21,344 nucleotides of DNA from Comamonadaceae bacterium (GCA_947484245.1 CANKOT010000030.1:1-21344), one strand, 5' to 3'. Counted from the stretch's first letter, positions 7,009-15,146 are shown. Notes: a model not told the origin generated them from the letters alone. Numbers and translations: made by a program.

Positions 7009-7664
7009 GAGTGACGACACACAAACAAGACGTCTTGGTTTGGGATTTGCCGGTCAGAGTCTTTCATTGGCTTTTGGTCATCTCATTTGCGGGGGCATGG
7101 CTTACCGCTGAGAGCGAATCGCAACAAATGCTTCACTACGCATTTGGGTACTCCGCTTGCGCTTTAATTTTATTCAGAATTGTTTGGGGCGTAATTGGCA
7201 CTCGGTATGCTCGATTTTCCCATTTCATCAAAGGCCCCACAGACACTTGGCATCACATCAAGTCGCTTGTAAATGGCAAGGGCTCGCTTCGTTTTGGCAG
7301 CAATCTGGGCCACAACCCAGCGGGTGCTTTGGCCATGCTATCGCTCATGGTCTTGGTGTTGCTCATTGGCATCACAGGCTATTGGATTGTGAAAGATCTC
7401 TATGGCGATTTCATGAGTGACGCGCATGAAACCATTGCCCACATTGCCTTAGGCGTGGTTATCATTCATGTGATAGCAGCGGTCATCATGAGCTTCATGC
7501 AAAAAGAGAATTTGGTGAAGGCCATGGTCACTGGCAAAAAACAAGGACCACCTTCGCAAGCCATTCGGAGGCCATTGAATTTGGTGGGCATTTTGTTGGT
7601 ATTGGCTTGGGCTTACTTGATGTTTCTCATTTACAGCGGCGCAATGGCATCGCTCACTCAATGA
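7005..7664 (+). CDS. cytochrome b561-type membrane cytochrome (SHP operon)
   Basis: The 219-residue integral membrane protein belongs to the bacterial cytochrome b561/Ni-Fe hydrogenase b-subunit family. It starts with the typical VWDLPVRVFHWLL (12-24). About four or five hydrophobic segments are visible (around 18-35, 46-65, 106-127, 144-164 and 193-210). Candidate b-heme ligands are H21, H44, H141, H146 and H155. In SHP operons this protein is thought to pass electrons from the quinone pool to the diheme cytochrome. It begins inside the last codons of the diheme gene (ATGA overlap) and ends 15 bases before the convergent ycaO-like gene. There is no visible intrinsic terminator in that gap. 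Confidence 0.88.
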   Translation: MRVTTHKQDVLVWDLPVRVFHWLLVISFAGAWLTAESESQQMLHYAFGYSACALILFRIVWGVIGTRYARFSHFIKGPTDTWHHIKSLVNGKGSLRFGSNLGHNPAGALAMLSLMVLVLLIGITGYWIVKDLYGDFMSDAHETIAHIALGVVIIHVIAAVIMSFMQKENLVKAMVTGKKQGPPSQAIRRPLNLVGILLVLAWAYLMFLIYSGAMASLTQ

Positions 7665-7679
7665 ATGGATTGCTAAGCA

Positions 7680-9875
7680 TTAACGATTTGCATGAACCCG
7701 AGCAACATGCAACTTCTTGAGGCTGTCAATCAATCGGTGATGCCTGTCCAATCCTTCTAGCTTCATGCTGGTGGGCGTGAGTCCAAAAAATCGCACAGTG
7801 CCATCCACAGACCCCAGCACAGCATCCATGCGCACATTGCCAAACATGCGGCGGAAATTGTGTTCGTAGTTGGCCATCGCAAGCTCAGGATCTACAGCCA
7901 CTTCTAGCGCCACATTCAGCGCTTGGTAAAACAATTTGCGCTCCACGGTGTTGTCGTTGTATTGCAAGAAAGCACCCACCAAATCTTGCGCCGCTTCTAA
8001 TTGCTTTAAAGCCAGGTTGATGAGCAACTTTAGCTCTAATACGGTTAACTGCCCCCACTCAGTGTTCTCATCAAACTCAATGCCAATGAGGGTGGCAATG
8101 TCAGCGTATTCGTCTAGTTCGTTGTTTTCCAAACGGTCTAGCAGTGCAGTCAATTGTTTATCGCTTAAGCGATGCAAGTTGAGGATGTCTTCTCGGAAGA
8201 GCAAGGCTTTGTTGGTGTTGTCCCAAATCAAATCTTCTACTGGGTAAATTTCAGAATAGCCCGGTACCAAAATTCGGCACGCCATAGCACCCAGTTGGTC
8301 GTGTACGGTGGTGTACACCTCTTTGCCCATGTCTTTCAAAATGTCAAACAGCTTGGCGGCTTCGTCTGCGTTGGCAGTTGCGCCTTGGCCCGCAAAGTTC
8401 CATTCCACAAAGTTGTAATCGGCTTTGGCACCAAAGAAGCGCCAAGACACAATGCCACTCGAGTCTATGAAGTGTTCTACAAAGTTGTAGGGCTCGGTAA
8501 CTGCATTGCTTTCGAAGGTGGGCGGTGGCAAATCATTCAGGCCTTCAAAGCTTCTGCCTTGTAGGAGCTCGGTCAGGCTGCGCTCTAGTGCCACCTCCAA
8601 GCTTGGGTGTGCGCCAAAGGAGGCAAACACACCGCCTGTTTTGGGGTTCATCAAGGTGACGCACATCACGGGATATTGTCCGCCCAGCGAAGCGTCTTTG
8701 ACCAGCACCGGAAAGCCTTGCGCTTCAAGGCCTTGAATGCCAGCCATGATGCTGGGGTACTTGGCCAGCACATTGGCAGGCACATCGGGCAAACAAATTT
8801 CGCCTTCCAGAATTTCTTTTTTGACTGCGCGCTCAAAAATTTCTGAGAGGCATTGCACCTGCGCTTCGGCCAATGTGTTGCCGGCGCTCATGCCATTGCT
8901 GACGAACAAGTTTTCGACCAAATTGGTGGGAAAGTACACCACTTGCTGGTCTGATTGCCTTACGAAGGGCAATGAGCATATGCCGCGCGCCACATTGCCC
9001 GAATTGGTGTCAATCAAATGCGAGCCTTTTAACTCGCCATCTGAGTTATAGATGCTCAGGCAGTAAGAGTCCAAAATTTCTTTGGGCAGCGCATCTTTCT
9101 TTCCAGGCTTGAACCATTTTTCATTTGGGTAATGCACGAACTCGGCATTGGCCAAGTCTTCGCCCCAATAGGCGCCCGCATAAAAATGGTTGTTGTTCAG
9201 ACGCTCAATGTATTCACCCAAAGCAGACGCCAGCGCGCTTTCTTTGGTAGCGCCTTTGCCATTTGTAAAGCACATGGGCGAATGCGCATCGCGAATGTGC
9301 AATGACCACACATTGGGAATGATGTTGCGCCACGATGCAATTTCAATTTTGATACCCAAGCCCGCCAAGATGCCAGACATGTTGGCAATGGTTTGCTCCA
9401 AAGGCAAATCTTTGCCCAAAATGAAGGTGCTACTTTCGGCGCCAGGCTTGAGGTTGAGCAAAGCCTGCGCGTCTTCATCTAAGTTAGCCACTTCTTCAAT
9501 GACAAACTCAGGCCCCTCTTGCACCACCTTCTTCACGGTGCAGCGTTCAATGGAATTTAAGATGCCGCGGCGATCGACTTCAGAAATATCGGGTGGTAGT
9601 TGAACTTGAATTTTGAAAATCTGTGCGTAACGGTTTTCGGGGTCGACAATGTTGTTTTGTGAAAGCCTAATGTGCTCGGTGGAAATGTTGCGGGTGTCGC
9701 AGTACAGCTTCACAAAGTAGGCTGCACACAAGGCAGACGATGCTAGAAAATAGTCAAAAGGCCCAGGTGCAGAGCCATCGCCTTTGTAGCGAATAGGCTG
9801 GTCGGCAATGACCGTGAAGTCGTCAAACTTGGCTTCAAGGCGAAGTTTGTCGAGAAAATTGACTTTGATTTCCAT
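7680..9875 (-). CDS. ycaO: OsmC-YcaO fusion protein
   Basis: The 731-residue protein joins an OsmC/Ohr-like domain (about 1-135) to a full YcaO (about 155-731). The OsmC part keeps two cysteines in family positions: C50 in SSALCAAYF and C112 in ERCTVKKVV, the classic peroxidatic and resolving pair. The YcaO part closely follows Escherichia coli YcaO: IPNVWSLHIRD (186-196), CFTNGKGATK (202-211), ALGEYIERL (218-226), VSNGMSAGNT (325-334), LSEIFERAVK (343-352) and the C-terminal helical region. YcaO enzymes use ATP to activate amide bonds. E. coli YcaO assists RimO-dependent methylthiolation of ribosomal protein S12. The OsmC domain could supply or handle sulfur or peroxides, which is inference. 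The ATG 9875 has no clear ribosome site. It is divergent from the chromate transporter gene. Confidence 0.93.
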   Translation of the reverse strand: MEIKVNFLDKLRLEAKFDDFTVIADQPIRYKGDGSAPGPFDYFLASSALCAAYFVKLYCDTRNISTEHIRLSQNNIVDPENRYAQIFKIQVQLPPDISEVDRRGILNSIERCTVKKVVQEGPEFVIEEVANLDEDAQALLNLKPGAESSTFILGKDLPLEQTIANMSGILAGLGIKIEIASWRNIIPNVWSLHIRDAHSPMCFTNGKGATKESALASALGEYIERLNNNHFYAGAYWGEDLANAEFVHYPNEKWFKPGKKDALPKEILDSYCLSIYNSDGELKGSHLIDTNSGNVARGICSLPFVRQSDQQVVYFPTNLVENLFVSNGMSAGNTLAEAQVQCLSEIFERAVKKEILEGEICLPDVPANVLAKYPSIMAGIQGLEAQGFPVLVKDASLGGQYPVMCVTLMNPKTGGVFASFGAHPSLEVALERSLTELLQGRSFEGLNDLPPPTFESNAVTEPYNFVEHFIDSSGIVSWRFFGAKADYNFVEWNFAGQGATANADEAAKLFDILKDMGKEVYTTVHDQLGAMACRILVPGYSEIYPVEDLIWDNTNKALLFREDILNLHRLSDKQLTALLDRLENNELDEYADIATLIGIEFDENTEWGQLTVLELKLLINLALKQLEAAQDLVGAFLQYNDNTVERKLFYQALNVALEVAVDPELAMANYEHNFRRMFGNVRMDAVLGSVDGTVRFFGLTPTSMKLEGLDRHHRLIDSLKKLHVARVHANR

Positions 9876-9910
9876 GGTTTTTATTCAATCACTGTTTGCG
9901 CAACGATAAT

Positions 9911-9931
9911 GCAAATTCATCTGAAATTTGC
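9911..9931. promoter_or_regulatory. inverted repeat in the ycaO-chrA divergent gap
   Basis: GCAAATT (9911-9917) and AATTTGC (9925-9931) form a perfect 7-bp inverted repeat with a seven-base spacer, in the 126-base gap between two divergent genes. The 14-base centre-to-centre distance is not one helical turn multiple exactly, but a dimeric regulator could bind. No regulator gene is adjacent. This is a weak candidate operator. Confidence 0.25.
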
Positions 9932-10001
9932 GATCTCATTGGTTTACTGCTTTAAAACTTAAACAACAGCTGCAAATGCCTAGGGCTATATCCTCACCAA
10001 T

Positions 10002-11339
10002 ATGAATGTTTTGCTGAAATCAGAATCTGTGAGTTTCTGGCAAGCCTTCATGTTTTGGCTCAAGCTGGGCTTCGTCAGCTTTGGCGGCCCGGCGGGTCAG
10101 ATTGCCCTCATGCATGAAGAGCTGGTGGTACGCAGAAAGTGGCTGTCTGAAAAACGCTTTCTGCACGCACTCAATTACTGCATGTTGCTCCCTGGGCCTG
10201 AGGCACAACAATTGGCCACCTACATCGGTTGGCTGATGCACAAGACGCGGGGTGGCATTGCTGCTGGCGTTTTGTTTGTGTTGCCATCGCTGTTCTTGTT
10301 AATAGGCTTGTCTTGGCTTTATATTGCTTATGGACAAGTCACTTGGGTGGCTGGTTTGTTCTACGGCATCAAGCCCGCGGTAGCCGCCATCGTCCTTCAA
10401 GCGGCATACCGTATTGGTTCTCGCGTTCTTCAAAACAATTTACTCTGGGCCATTGCCGCTGCCAGCTTTGTAGCCATCTTTGCCTTGAATGTGCCCTTTC
10501 CCCTCATCGTATTGGCTGCGGCACTCGTTGGTTTTGTGGGTGGCCGCTTATCTGCCAATTCATTCCAAGTAGGTGGCGGTCATGGTGCAGCATCGCTCGC
10601 TTCAGGTTCTGCAATCATTGACGATGACACACCCACACCTTCTCATGCCATTTTTACTTGGCAGCGTTTGTGGCAGGTGTTGTTGGCAGCTGCCGTGTTG
10701 TGGTTGGTGCCAATGGGCGTGTTGGTGTTGCAATTTGGCTGGAATCACACCTTCACGCAAATGAGTTGGTTCTTTACCAAAGCCGCACTTCTCACTTTTG
10801 GCGGCGCCTATGCTGTTTTGCCTTATGTGTTTCAAGGCGCGGTAGAACAGTTTGGCTGGGTTACGGTCACCCAAATGATGGATGGCTTGGCCTTGGGAGA
10901 AACTACACCCGGCCCTCTCATCATGGTGGTGGCCTTTGTGGGTTTTGTGGGTGCTTATGCACAAGCCCTGCTAGGATCCGACAGCTTGTTTTTAGCGGGT
11001 GCATTGGCAGCCACTCTTGTGACATGGTTCACGTTTTTGCCTTCGTTCGTATTCATTTTGGCGGGCGGCCCCTTTGTAGAGAGCACCCACAATGATTTGA
11101 AATTCACGGCCCCCCTGACGGCCATTACAGCGGCGGTGGTCGGGGTGATTTCGAATCTAGCCTTGTTCTTTGGCTATCACACAATGTGGCCACAGGGCTT
11201 TGACGCGCCCTTCGATTCAACCGCAGCACTGATTGCCCTTGCGGCAGCCATTGCACTGCTCAAATTCAAGCTCAATGTGATTCACGTCATTGGGGCTTGC
11301 GGATTGCTTGGCATTGGCTTGCAATATGCAATCAAATAA
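10002..11339 (+). CDS. chrA: chromate transporter family (CHR, long-chain ChrA-type)
   Basis: The 445-residue membrane protein has the two homologous halves of long-chain CHR transporters. The first half shows KLGFVSFGGPAGQI (21-34) and LPGPEAQQLATYIGW (63-77). The second repeats LTFGGAYAVLPYV (264-276) and TTPGPLIMVVAFVGF (301-315). About ten or more hydrophobic segments are present, and a polar linker (about 182-218) joins the halves. Characterised members export chromate using the proton gradient. Many chromosomal ones have unproven substrates. No chrB or other resistance gene is nearby. No ribosome site is visible before ATG 10002. A TATATC (9987-9992) just upstream could serve as a -10, giving a very short or absent leader. 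Confidence 0.92.
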   Translation: MNVLLKSESVSFWQAFMFWLKLGFVSFGGPAGQIALMHEELVVRRKWLSEKRFLHALNYCMLLPGPEAQQLATYIGWLMHKTRGGIAAGVLFVLPSLFLLIGLSWLYIAYGQVTWVAGLFYGIKPAVAAIVLQAAYRIGSRVLQNNLLWAIAAASFVAIFALNVPFPLIVLAAALVGFVGGRLSANSFQVGGGHGAASLASGSAIIDDDTPTPSHAIFTWQRLWQVLLAAAVLWLVPMGVLVLQFGWNHTFTQMSWFFTKAALLTFGGAYAVLPYVFQGAVEQFGWVTVTQMMDGLALGETTPGPLIMVVAFVGFVGAYAQALLGSDSLFLAGALAATLVTWFTFLPSFVFILAGGPFVESTHNDLKFTAPLTAITAAVVGVISNLALFFGYHTMWPQGFDAPFDSTAALIALAAAIALLKFKLNVIHVIGACGLLGIGLQYAIK

Positions 11340-11364
11340 GCCAAGCCTATTTACACAATGCACC

Positions 11365-11400
11365 AAGTCCTGTAAGTTATAACCAATACAGTCAGACTTA
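11365..11400. promoter_or_regulatory. inverted repeats upstream of the antitoxin gene
   Basis: AAGTCCTGT (11365-11373) pairs with ACAG (11388-11391) and GACTT (11395-11399), with a three-base interruption. Inside them lies the perfect palindrome GTTATAAC (11376-11383), which also contains a possible -10 TATAAC. Phd-type antitoxins usually repress their own promoter through palindromes in this position, so this is a candidate operator. It starts 26 bases after the chrA stop. This is inference only. Confidence 0.3.
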
Positions 11401-11415
11401 TTGGATGGAGTCAAT

Positions 11416-11667
11416 ATGCAAGTGTGGCAAATGCAAGATGCTGAAGCTCATTTGTCTGAGGTCATCAGGTGCGCAAACTCCTTAGGTCCTCAAAATATCA
11501 CCTTAAATGGTCAGCCTGTTGCAGTGGTCATCTCGCAAGACATGTATGAAAAGTTAACTGGCAACCAACAATCATTGGTCAGCTTTATGCGTGTATCTCC
11601 TTTGTACGCCATGAATGATGTGCAATTAGAAAGATGCAAAAGCCCAACTCGCAAGGTGTCACTTTGA
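11416..11667 (+). CDS. Phd/YefM family antitoxin (orphan)
   Basis: The 83-residue protein has the Phd/YefM architecture. The DNA-binding N-terminal part starts MQVWQMQDAEAHLSEVIRCA, followed by NGQPVAVVISQDMYEKL (31-47). The C-terminal toxin-contact tail is SLVSFMRVSPLYA plus LERCKSPTRKVSL. That tail is typical of antitoxins paired with VapC/PIN toxins. I chose ATG 11416 because GGAG lies five bases upstream (11407-11410). A TTG at 11401 is in frame but adds only five residues. In intact systems the toxin gene starts at or overlaps the antitoxin stop. Here only a 16-codon remnant follows, so the antitoxin appears to be an orphan. It may act as a plain repressor or protect against a toxin elsewhere. 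Confidence 0.88.
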   Translation: MQVWQMQDAEAHLSEVIRCANSLGPQNITLNGQPVAVVISQDMYEKLTGNQQSLVSFMRVSPLYAMNDVQLERCKSPTRKVSL

Positions 11668-11714
11668 ATTACATCTTTCACGCTAATGTGTTGTCAGATC
11701 AACACTTAGACTAA
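11664..11714 (+). pseudogene. remnant of a VapC/PIN-domain toxin
   Basis: A TTG overlapping the antitoxin stop (TTGA) opens a 16-codon frame reading LNYIFHANVLSDQHLD before TAA. PIN toxins of this antitoxin class typically begin with a stretch like NYLLDTNVLSE, so eight or so positions line up, including the NVLS core. The first catalytic aspartate position (D in DTN) is H here, and the frame ends after 16 residues, about 20 bases before the convergent gene's stop. The rest of a roughly 130-residue toxin is missing. I infer deletion or decay of the toxin. The match is short, so chance similarity is possible, but the position and overlap are exactly where a toxin should start. Confidence 0.65.
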
Positions 11715-11732
11715 TTCAGCGTCACTCGTGCT

Positions 11733-12629
11733 TTAACCGCGCTTTAAATAGACTTTCACAAAACTTGTTTTTAGCTTTTCGCTTTGTGCAGGCATTGCGT
11801 CAACTTTGTTTTCTTTAGCCAAAGCATTCAAAGTATCAAGTTCAAAACGAATGGCCTTAATTTCTGAATCATTGGCCTCTGCTTCAATGGCTTGTAACTT
11901 GGCATTCACTTGCTCATACAAGGCCAATGTTTGAGCTGCATTTTTAGCATTGGCTGCATCCAACATCAGTTCCATGGTATCGTGAAAATCAACCAAGGCC
12001 ACCGCCAACATTGAAAATCCATTGCGCTTAAATAGTTGCTGAAAAACAGGGCGAACTTTTTCTAAATCCAAATGGGCTTGCTGCAAATCACCCGTTTGCA
12101 CAGCCTCTTTCACCGCCAGCATCATGCCCTTGACTTGCACAAGATCGGCAGGAAATTGGGCATCGTTGCGCAAGGTATAGGGGCGGTAAGTGCTGTATTT
12201 GTTTTGGAACTTTTCAAACGCTGGCACCCATTGCTCGTAATTGATATTTGCTTTTTCACGCTCGCCTTTGCCTGTGAGAAACAAGGTTTGCTTGTAAAAA
12301 TGGTTCACGGCATTGAAATCTTCCAAGAACATTTTTCTCGTCAAAAAGTCGCTGCCATAACTACCACCCACAATGGCACCTAACAATGCCAATACCGCAA
12401 GCACCCTGATCCAAAGTGACGGCTGGAGACTGCACGCGGCCTGACTGCCCCCCACACCCAGCACCTTGTAAATTGGACAAATGCTGCTGGCCCCAGTTAC
12501 AAGCATGACGCCGCCCACCCCATAGGCCAGTATTTGCGGTGTGCCACTGAGCCAGAAGTAGGCGGCCTCAAACAGCCCAATGGCCAATAAGAAACGAAGA
12601 AAGCGATCGATAGGCAGGATATTTTTCAT
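11733..12629 (-). CDS. DUF2892 membrane protein with helical periplasmic domain
   Basis: The 298-residue protein begins with a YgaP-like DUF2892 domain: DRFLRFLLAIGLFEAAYFW, a second hydrophobic segment (about 33-50), and the family's SICPIYKVLG (49-58) with Cys51. A third membrane segment follows at about 73-91. The remaining 200 residues are polar and predicted helical, with several leucine- and alanine-rich amphipathic stretches (for example around 150-190 and 205-265). No heme or metal motif is visible in this part. The C-terminal part probably faces the periplasm. Its function is unknown. It resembles helical-bundle sensor or imelysin-like architecture only loosely. It is divergent from the enoyl-reductase-like gene, with an FNR-like site in the gap. 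Confidence 0.75.
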   Translation of the reverse strand: MKNILPIDRFLRFLLAIGLFEAAYFWLSGTPQILAYGVGGVMLVTGASSICPIYKVLGVGGSQAACSLQPSLWIRVLAVLALLGAIVGGSYGSDFLTRKMFLEDFNAVNHFYKQTLFLTGKGEREKANINYEQWVPAFEKFQNKYSTYRPYTLRNDAQFPADLVQVKGMMLAVKEAVQTGDLQQAHLDLEKVRPVFQQLFKRNGFSMLAVALVDFHDTMELMLDAANAKNAAQTLALYEQVNAKLQAIEAEANDSEIKAIRFELDTLNALAKENKVDAMPAQSEKLKTSFVKVYLKRG

Positions 12630-12684
12630 GGACTTCTTTGTGTGATTTGTTCAGCCAGTGTGTGCCTTGCCAACACAAAATCAC

Positions 12685-12698
12685 ATGACCTACATCAA
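12685..12698. promoter_or_regulatory. FNR/Anr-like half-conserved palindrome in divergent gap
   Basis: ATGACCTACATCAA agrees with TTGAT-N4-ATCAA at eight of ten positions, including a perfect ATCAA half. It lies in the 180-base gap between the DUF2892 gene (-) and the enoyl-reductase-like gene (+). No clear -10 sits at the right distance in either direction: CATAAT at 12729-12734 is the nearest on +. This is weak evidence, noted because a better copy precedes the SHP operon. Confidence 0.25.
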
Positions 12699-12809
12699 GC
12701 TCTAGCAAAAAAATAACCTGAAAGAACTCATAATTTGAACCTGCACAGAAGTGACTCGCCATCATTCAAGTGTGTTTTATGCTTCGCATCCTTCAGAAAG
12801 ACTTTCAAG

Positions 12810-13970
12810 ATGACCAAAGAATTCGACATCGTGGTGCATGGCGCCACTGGCTTCACAGGCCGCCTCATTGCAGAGTATTTGCTTACCCGTGCAGACACCG
12901 GTCTCACATGGGCCATGGGGGGCCGCAGCTTAGACAAACTACAAGCTGTCCGAGACGAAATTGGCGCACCTGCTGCCACCCCCTTGGTGGTCATAGAAAG
13001 CAGTGACGAAGCATCTTTAAAATCTCTCATGTCCAAAACCCGCTTGGTCATTTCAGCGGTGGGCCCTTATCAGTTGTACGGCAATGAACTCATCAAAGCC
13101 TGCGCCGAATCGGGCGTGGATTATGTCGACTTGTGCGGCGAGCCTGCATGGATGCGCCACATGATTGACCAACACCAGGCTGCTGCACAGAAAAGTGGTG
13201 CACGCTTGGTCTTCTCTTGCGGCTTTGACTCCAGCCCTTTCGACTTGGGCGTGTTGATGGCGCAAAACGAAATGACCCAACGTTTTGGCAAACCTGCACA
13301 GCGGGTACGTGGCCGCGTTCGCAAAATGAAGGGCACATTTTCCGGTGGTACAGCAGCCAGCTTCAAAGCCACCATGGCAGCAGCAGCCACTCAGCCCGGC
13401 GTCATTGACTTGCTCAAAAACCCCTTCTCACTCACACCCGGCTTTGAAGGCCCGCGCCAACCCACTGGCCACAAACCGATGTTGGATGAAGTGATGGGCG
13501 TGTGGGTTGCCCCCTTCATCATGGCCACCATCAATACGCGCAACGTTCACCGTTCCAACTTCTTGTTGAACCATGTGTGGGGTGCTGATTTTGTATACGA
13601 CGAAATGATGGTCACCGGCCCTGGCGACAAAGGCGAAGCCATTGCCAACGCCATTGCCCAAGACAAGAGCATGAGCGAAGACAAGCTCAAACCTGGCGAA
13701 GGCCCTTCCAAAGCCGAGCGCGAAGCCGGTCATTACGATGTTTTGTTCATTGCCACCAACGAACAAGGTCAATCTGTGCAGGTGGGTGTCAAAGGCGACC
13801 GCGATCCAGGTTATGGCAGCACGTCAAAGATGATTGCCGAAGCAGCCATCTGTTTGTTGAAAGATGCCACTGCAACCAAGGGCGGGATTTGGACACCGGC
13901 TTCAGCCATGGGCAACGCGCTCATTGCGCGCCTGCAGTCGCATGCTGGCTTGACGTTCACGGTGGAATAA
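12810..13970 (+). CDS. saccharopine dehydrogenase-like / trans-acting enoyl reductase family protein
   Basis: The 386-residue protein has an N-terminal Rossmann fold with VVHGATGFTGRLIAEYL (8-24), then AMGGRSLDKL (35-44) and the family block VISAVGPYQLYGNELIKAC (80-98) with GVDYVDLCGE (102-111). Relatives are annotated as saccharopine dehydrogenase family NAD(P)-binding proteins or as trans-acting enoyl reductases, the latter studied in mycobacterial lipid synthesis. Most proteobacterial members have no proven reaction. I chose ATG 12810, where the family N terminus MTKEFDIVVHGATG starts. An upstream ATG at 12735 would add 25 unrelated residues. The ribosome site is weak (AGAAAG). It ends seven bases before the convergent P1 peptidase stop. 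Confidence 0.85.
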   Translation: MTKEFDIVVHGATGFTGRLIAEYLLTRADTGLTWAMGGRSLDKLQAVRDEIGAPAATPLVVIESSDEASLKSLMSKTRLVISAVGPYQLYGNELIKACAESGVDYVDLCGEPAWMRHMIDQHQAAAQKSGARLVFSCGFDSSPFDLGVLMAQNEMTQRFGKPAQRVRGRVRKMKGTFSGGTAASFKATMAAAATQPGVIDLLKNPFSLTPGFEGPRQPTGHKPMLDEVMGVWVAPFIMATINTRNVHRSNFLLNHVWGADFVYDEMMVTGPGDKGEAIANAIAQDKSMSEDKLKPGEGPSKAEREAGHYDVLFIATNEQGQSVQVGVKGDRDPGYGSTSKMIAEAAICLLKDATATKGGIWTPASAMGNALIARLQSHAGLTFTVE

Positions 13971-13977
13971 AACGCGT

Positions 13978-15063
13978 TCAACCTGAAGGGCTGAGTTCCA
14001 TTGCCGATGGCAAATAGCCCTTCAAACTGTGCACGCCATTGGCAAACAAAATGGCGTTCACCGTAGCTTGTGCAGTGGCTTCTGCAGCCATCACGGTAAG
14101 GAGCAACATGTCGGGTGCGTTGCTTTCAGCGCAGGTGGCCATGGCAAACAAGGTATCGCCATCCAAGGTGGTGTGTGCAGGTCGAATGCTTCGAGCAAAG
14201 CCATCGTGCGCACTCATGGCCAAGCGCTTGGCCTGTGCTTTGTTCAGGGTGGCATTGGTGGCCACCACCCCAATGGAGGTGTTGGTGCCCGCCATGGGAG
14301 TGGCAGAACTTTGACCCGCCAGCAAGGCTTGCTGCGAATTGAGCAGGCGTGTGCCGTCGGCAGTTCGGGCACCTGCCAGCACTTGACCCGTGGCGGGATC
14401 GATCACATCGCCCACCGCGTTGCACGCCACCATGGCACCGACTTGCCAAGGGCCTACCTTGACCAAAGCATGGCCCACGCCGCCTTTCATGGCGCGGTTT
14501 AAACCAAACAATTTACCCACCACCGCACCGGCACCAGCGCCAATATTGCCAGACATGGGTGGCACGACCGAACGCAAGGTGCTGGCCGACATTGGCTTTT
14601 GATACAGCGCATCGTCGCAAGCTGCATAGCCGGCAGCGGCGTCGGGTCTGATTTTGGGGTTGTCGCCATCACGCACCAGAGGCAAATCAAACAGCACAGC
14701 GGCTGGCACGATGGGCACACAGCCATGGCCGGTTTGAAATCCCAAGTTGCGTTCGTCCAACCAACGCATGACACCGCTGGCGGCGTCCAAGCCAAAGGCG
14801 CTGCCACCCGACAACAACACCGCATGTACCTTGTCAACCAAATTGGTGGGGTCAAGCAAATCGGTTTCTCGGGTACCCGGAGCCGCACCGCGCACGTCGA
14901 CGCCACCCACGGCGCCTTGCGGCGCCAACACCACCGAGCACCCCGTTAGGCGTTGGGTCGAGGTAAAGTGGCCCACGTGCAAGCCAGCAATGTCGGCAAT
15001 GCTGCCATAGTGCGGGTTGGCTCTTTCGCTCAAGCGGGTGTTTACAATCTTCTGAGATGTCAT
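13978..15063 (-). CDS. P1 family peptidase (DmpA/NylC-like N-terminal-nucleophile hydrolase)
   Basis: The 361-residue protein belongs to the P1/DmpA family, which self-cleaves into two chains and then hydrolyses N-terminal residues, beta-peptides, D-esters or nylon-type oligoamides. Family blocks seen are DIAGLHVGHFTS (24-35), VDVRGAAPGTRETDLL (55-70), LSGGSAFGLDAASGVM (84-99), GNIGAGAGAVVGK (172-184) and IGVVATNATLNKAQAKRLA (264-282). The Asn261-Thr262 pair in GTNTSIG sits where NylC is cut between Asn and its nucleophilic Thr. That makes Thr262 the likely catalytic residue. There is no signal peptide, so it is cytoplasmic. The start ATG 15063 has AAAAGG upstream. It is divergent from a dipeptide-type ABC importer, which suggests that imported peptides or amides are its substrates. 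Confidence 0.9.
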   Translation of the reverse strand: MTSQKIVNTRLSERANPHYGSIADIAGLHVGHFTSTQRLTGCSVVLAPQGAVGGVDVRGAAPGTRETDLLDPTNLVDKVHAVLLSGGSAFGLDAASGVMRWLDERNLGFQTGHGCVPIVPAAVLFDLPLVRDGDNPKIRPDAAAGYAACDDALYQKPMSASTLRSVVPPMSGNIGAGAGAVVGKLFGLNRAMKGGVGHALVKVGPWQVGAMVACNAVGDVIDPATGQVLAGARTADGTRLLNSQQALLAGQSSATPMAGTNTSIGVVATNATLNKAQAKRLAMSAHDGFARSIRPAHTTLDGDTLFAMATCAESNAPDMLLLTVMAAEATAQATVNAILFANGVHSLKGYLPSAMELSPSG

Positions 15064-15146
15064 TTAAAAGCCTTTTATCAATGCCCCCACCCTGTCTTGC
15101 CAACAAGGCCGATGGGACGCCAGCCCTGAAGATGCAAGGATAACGC

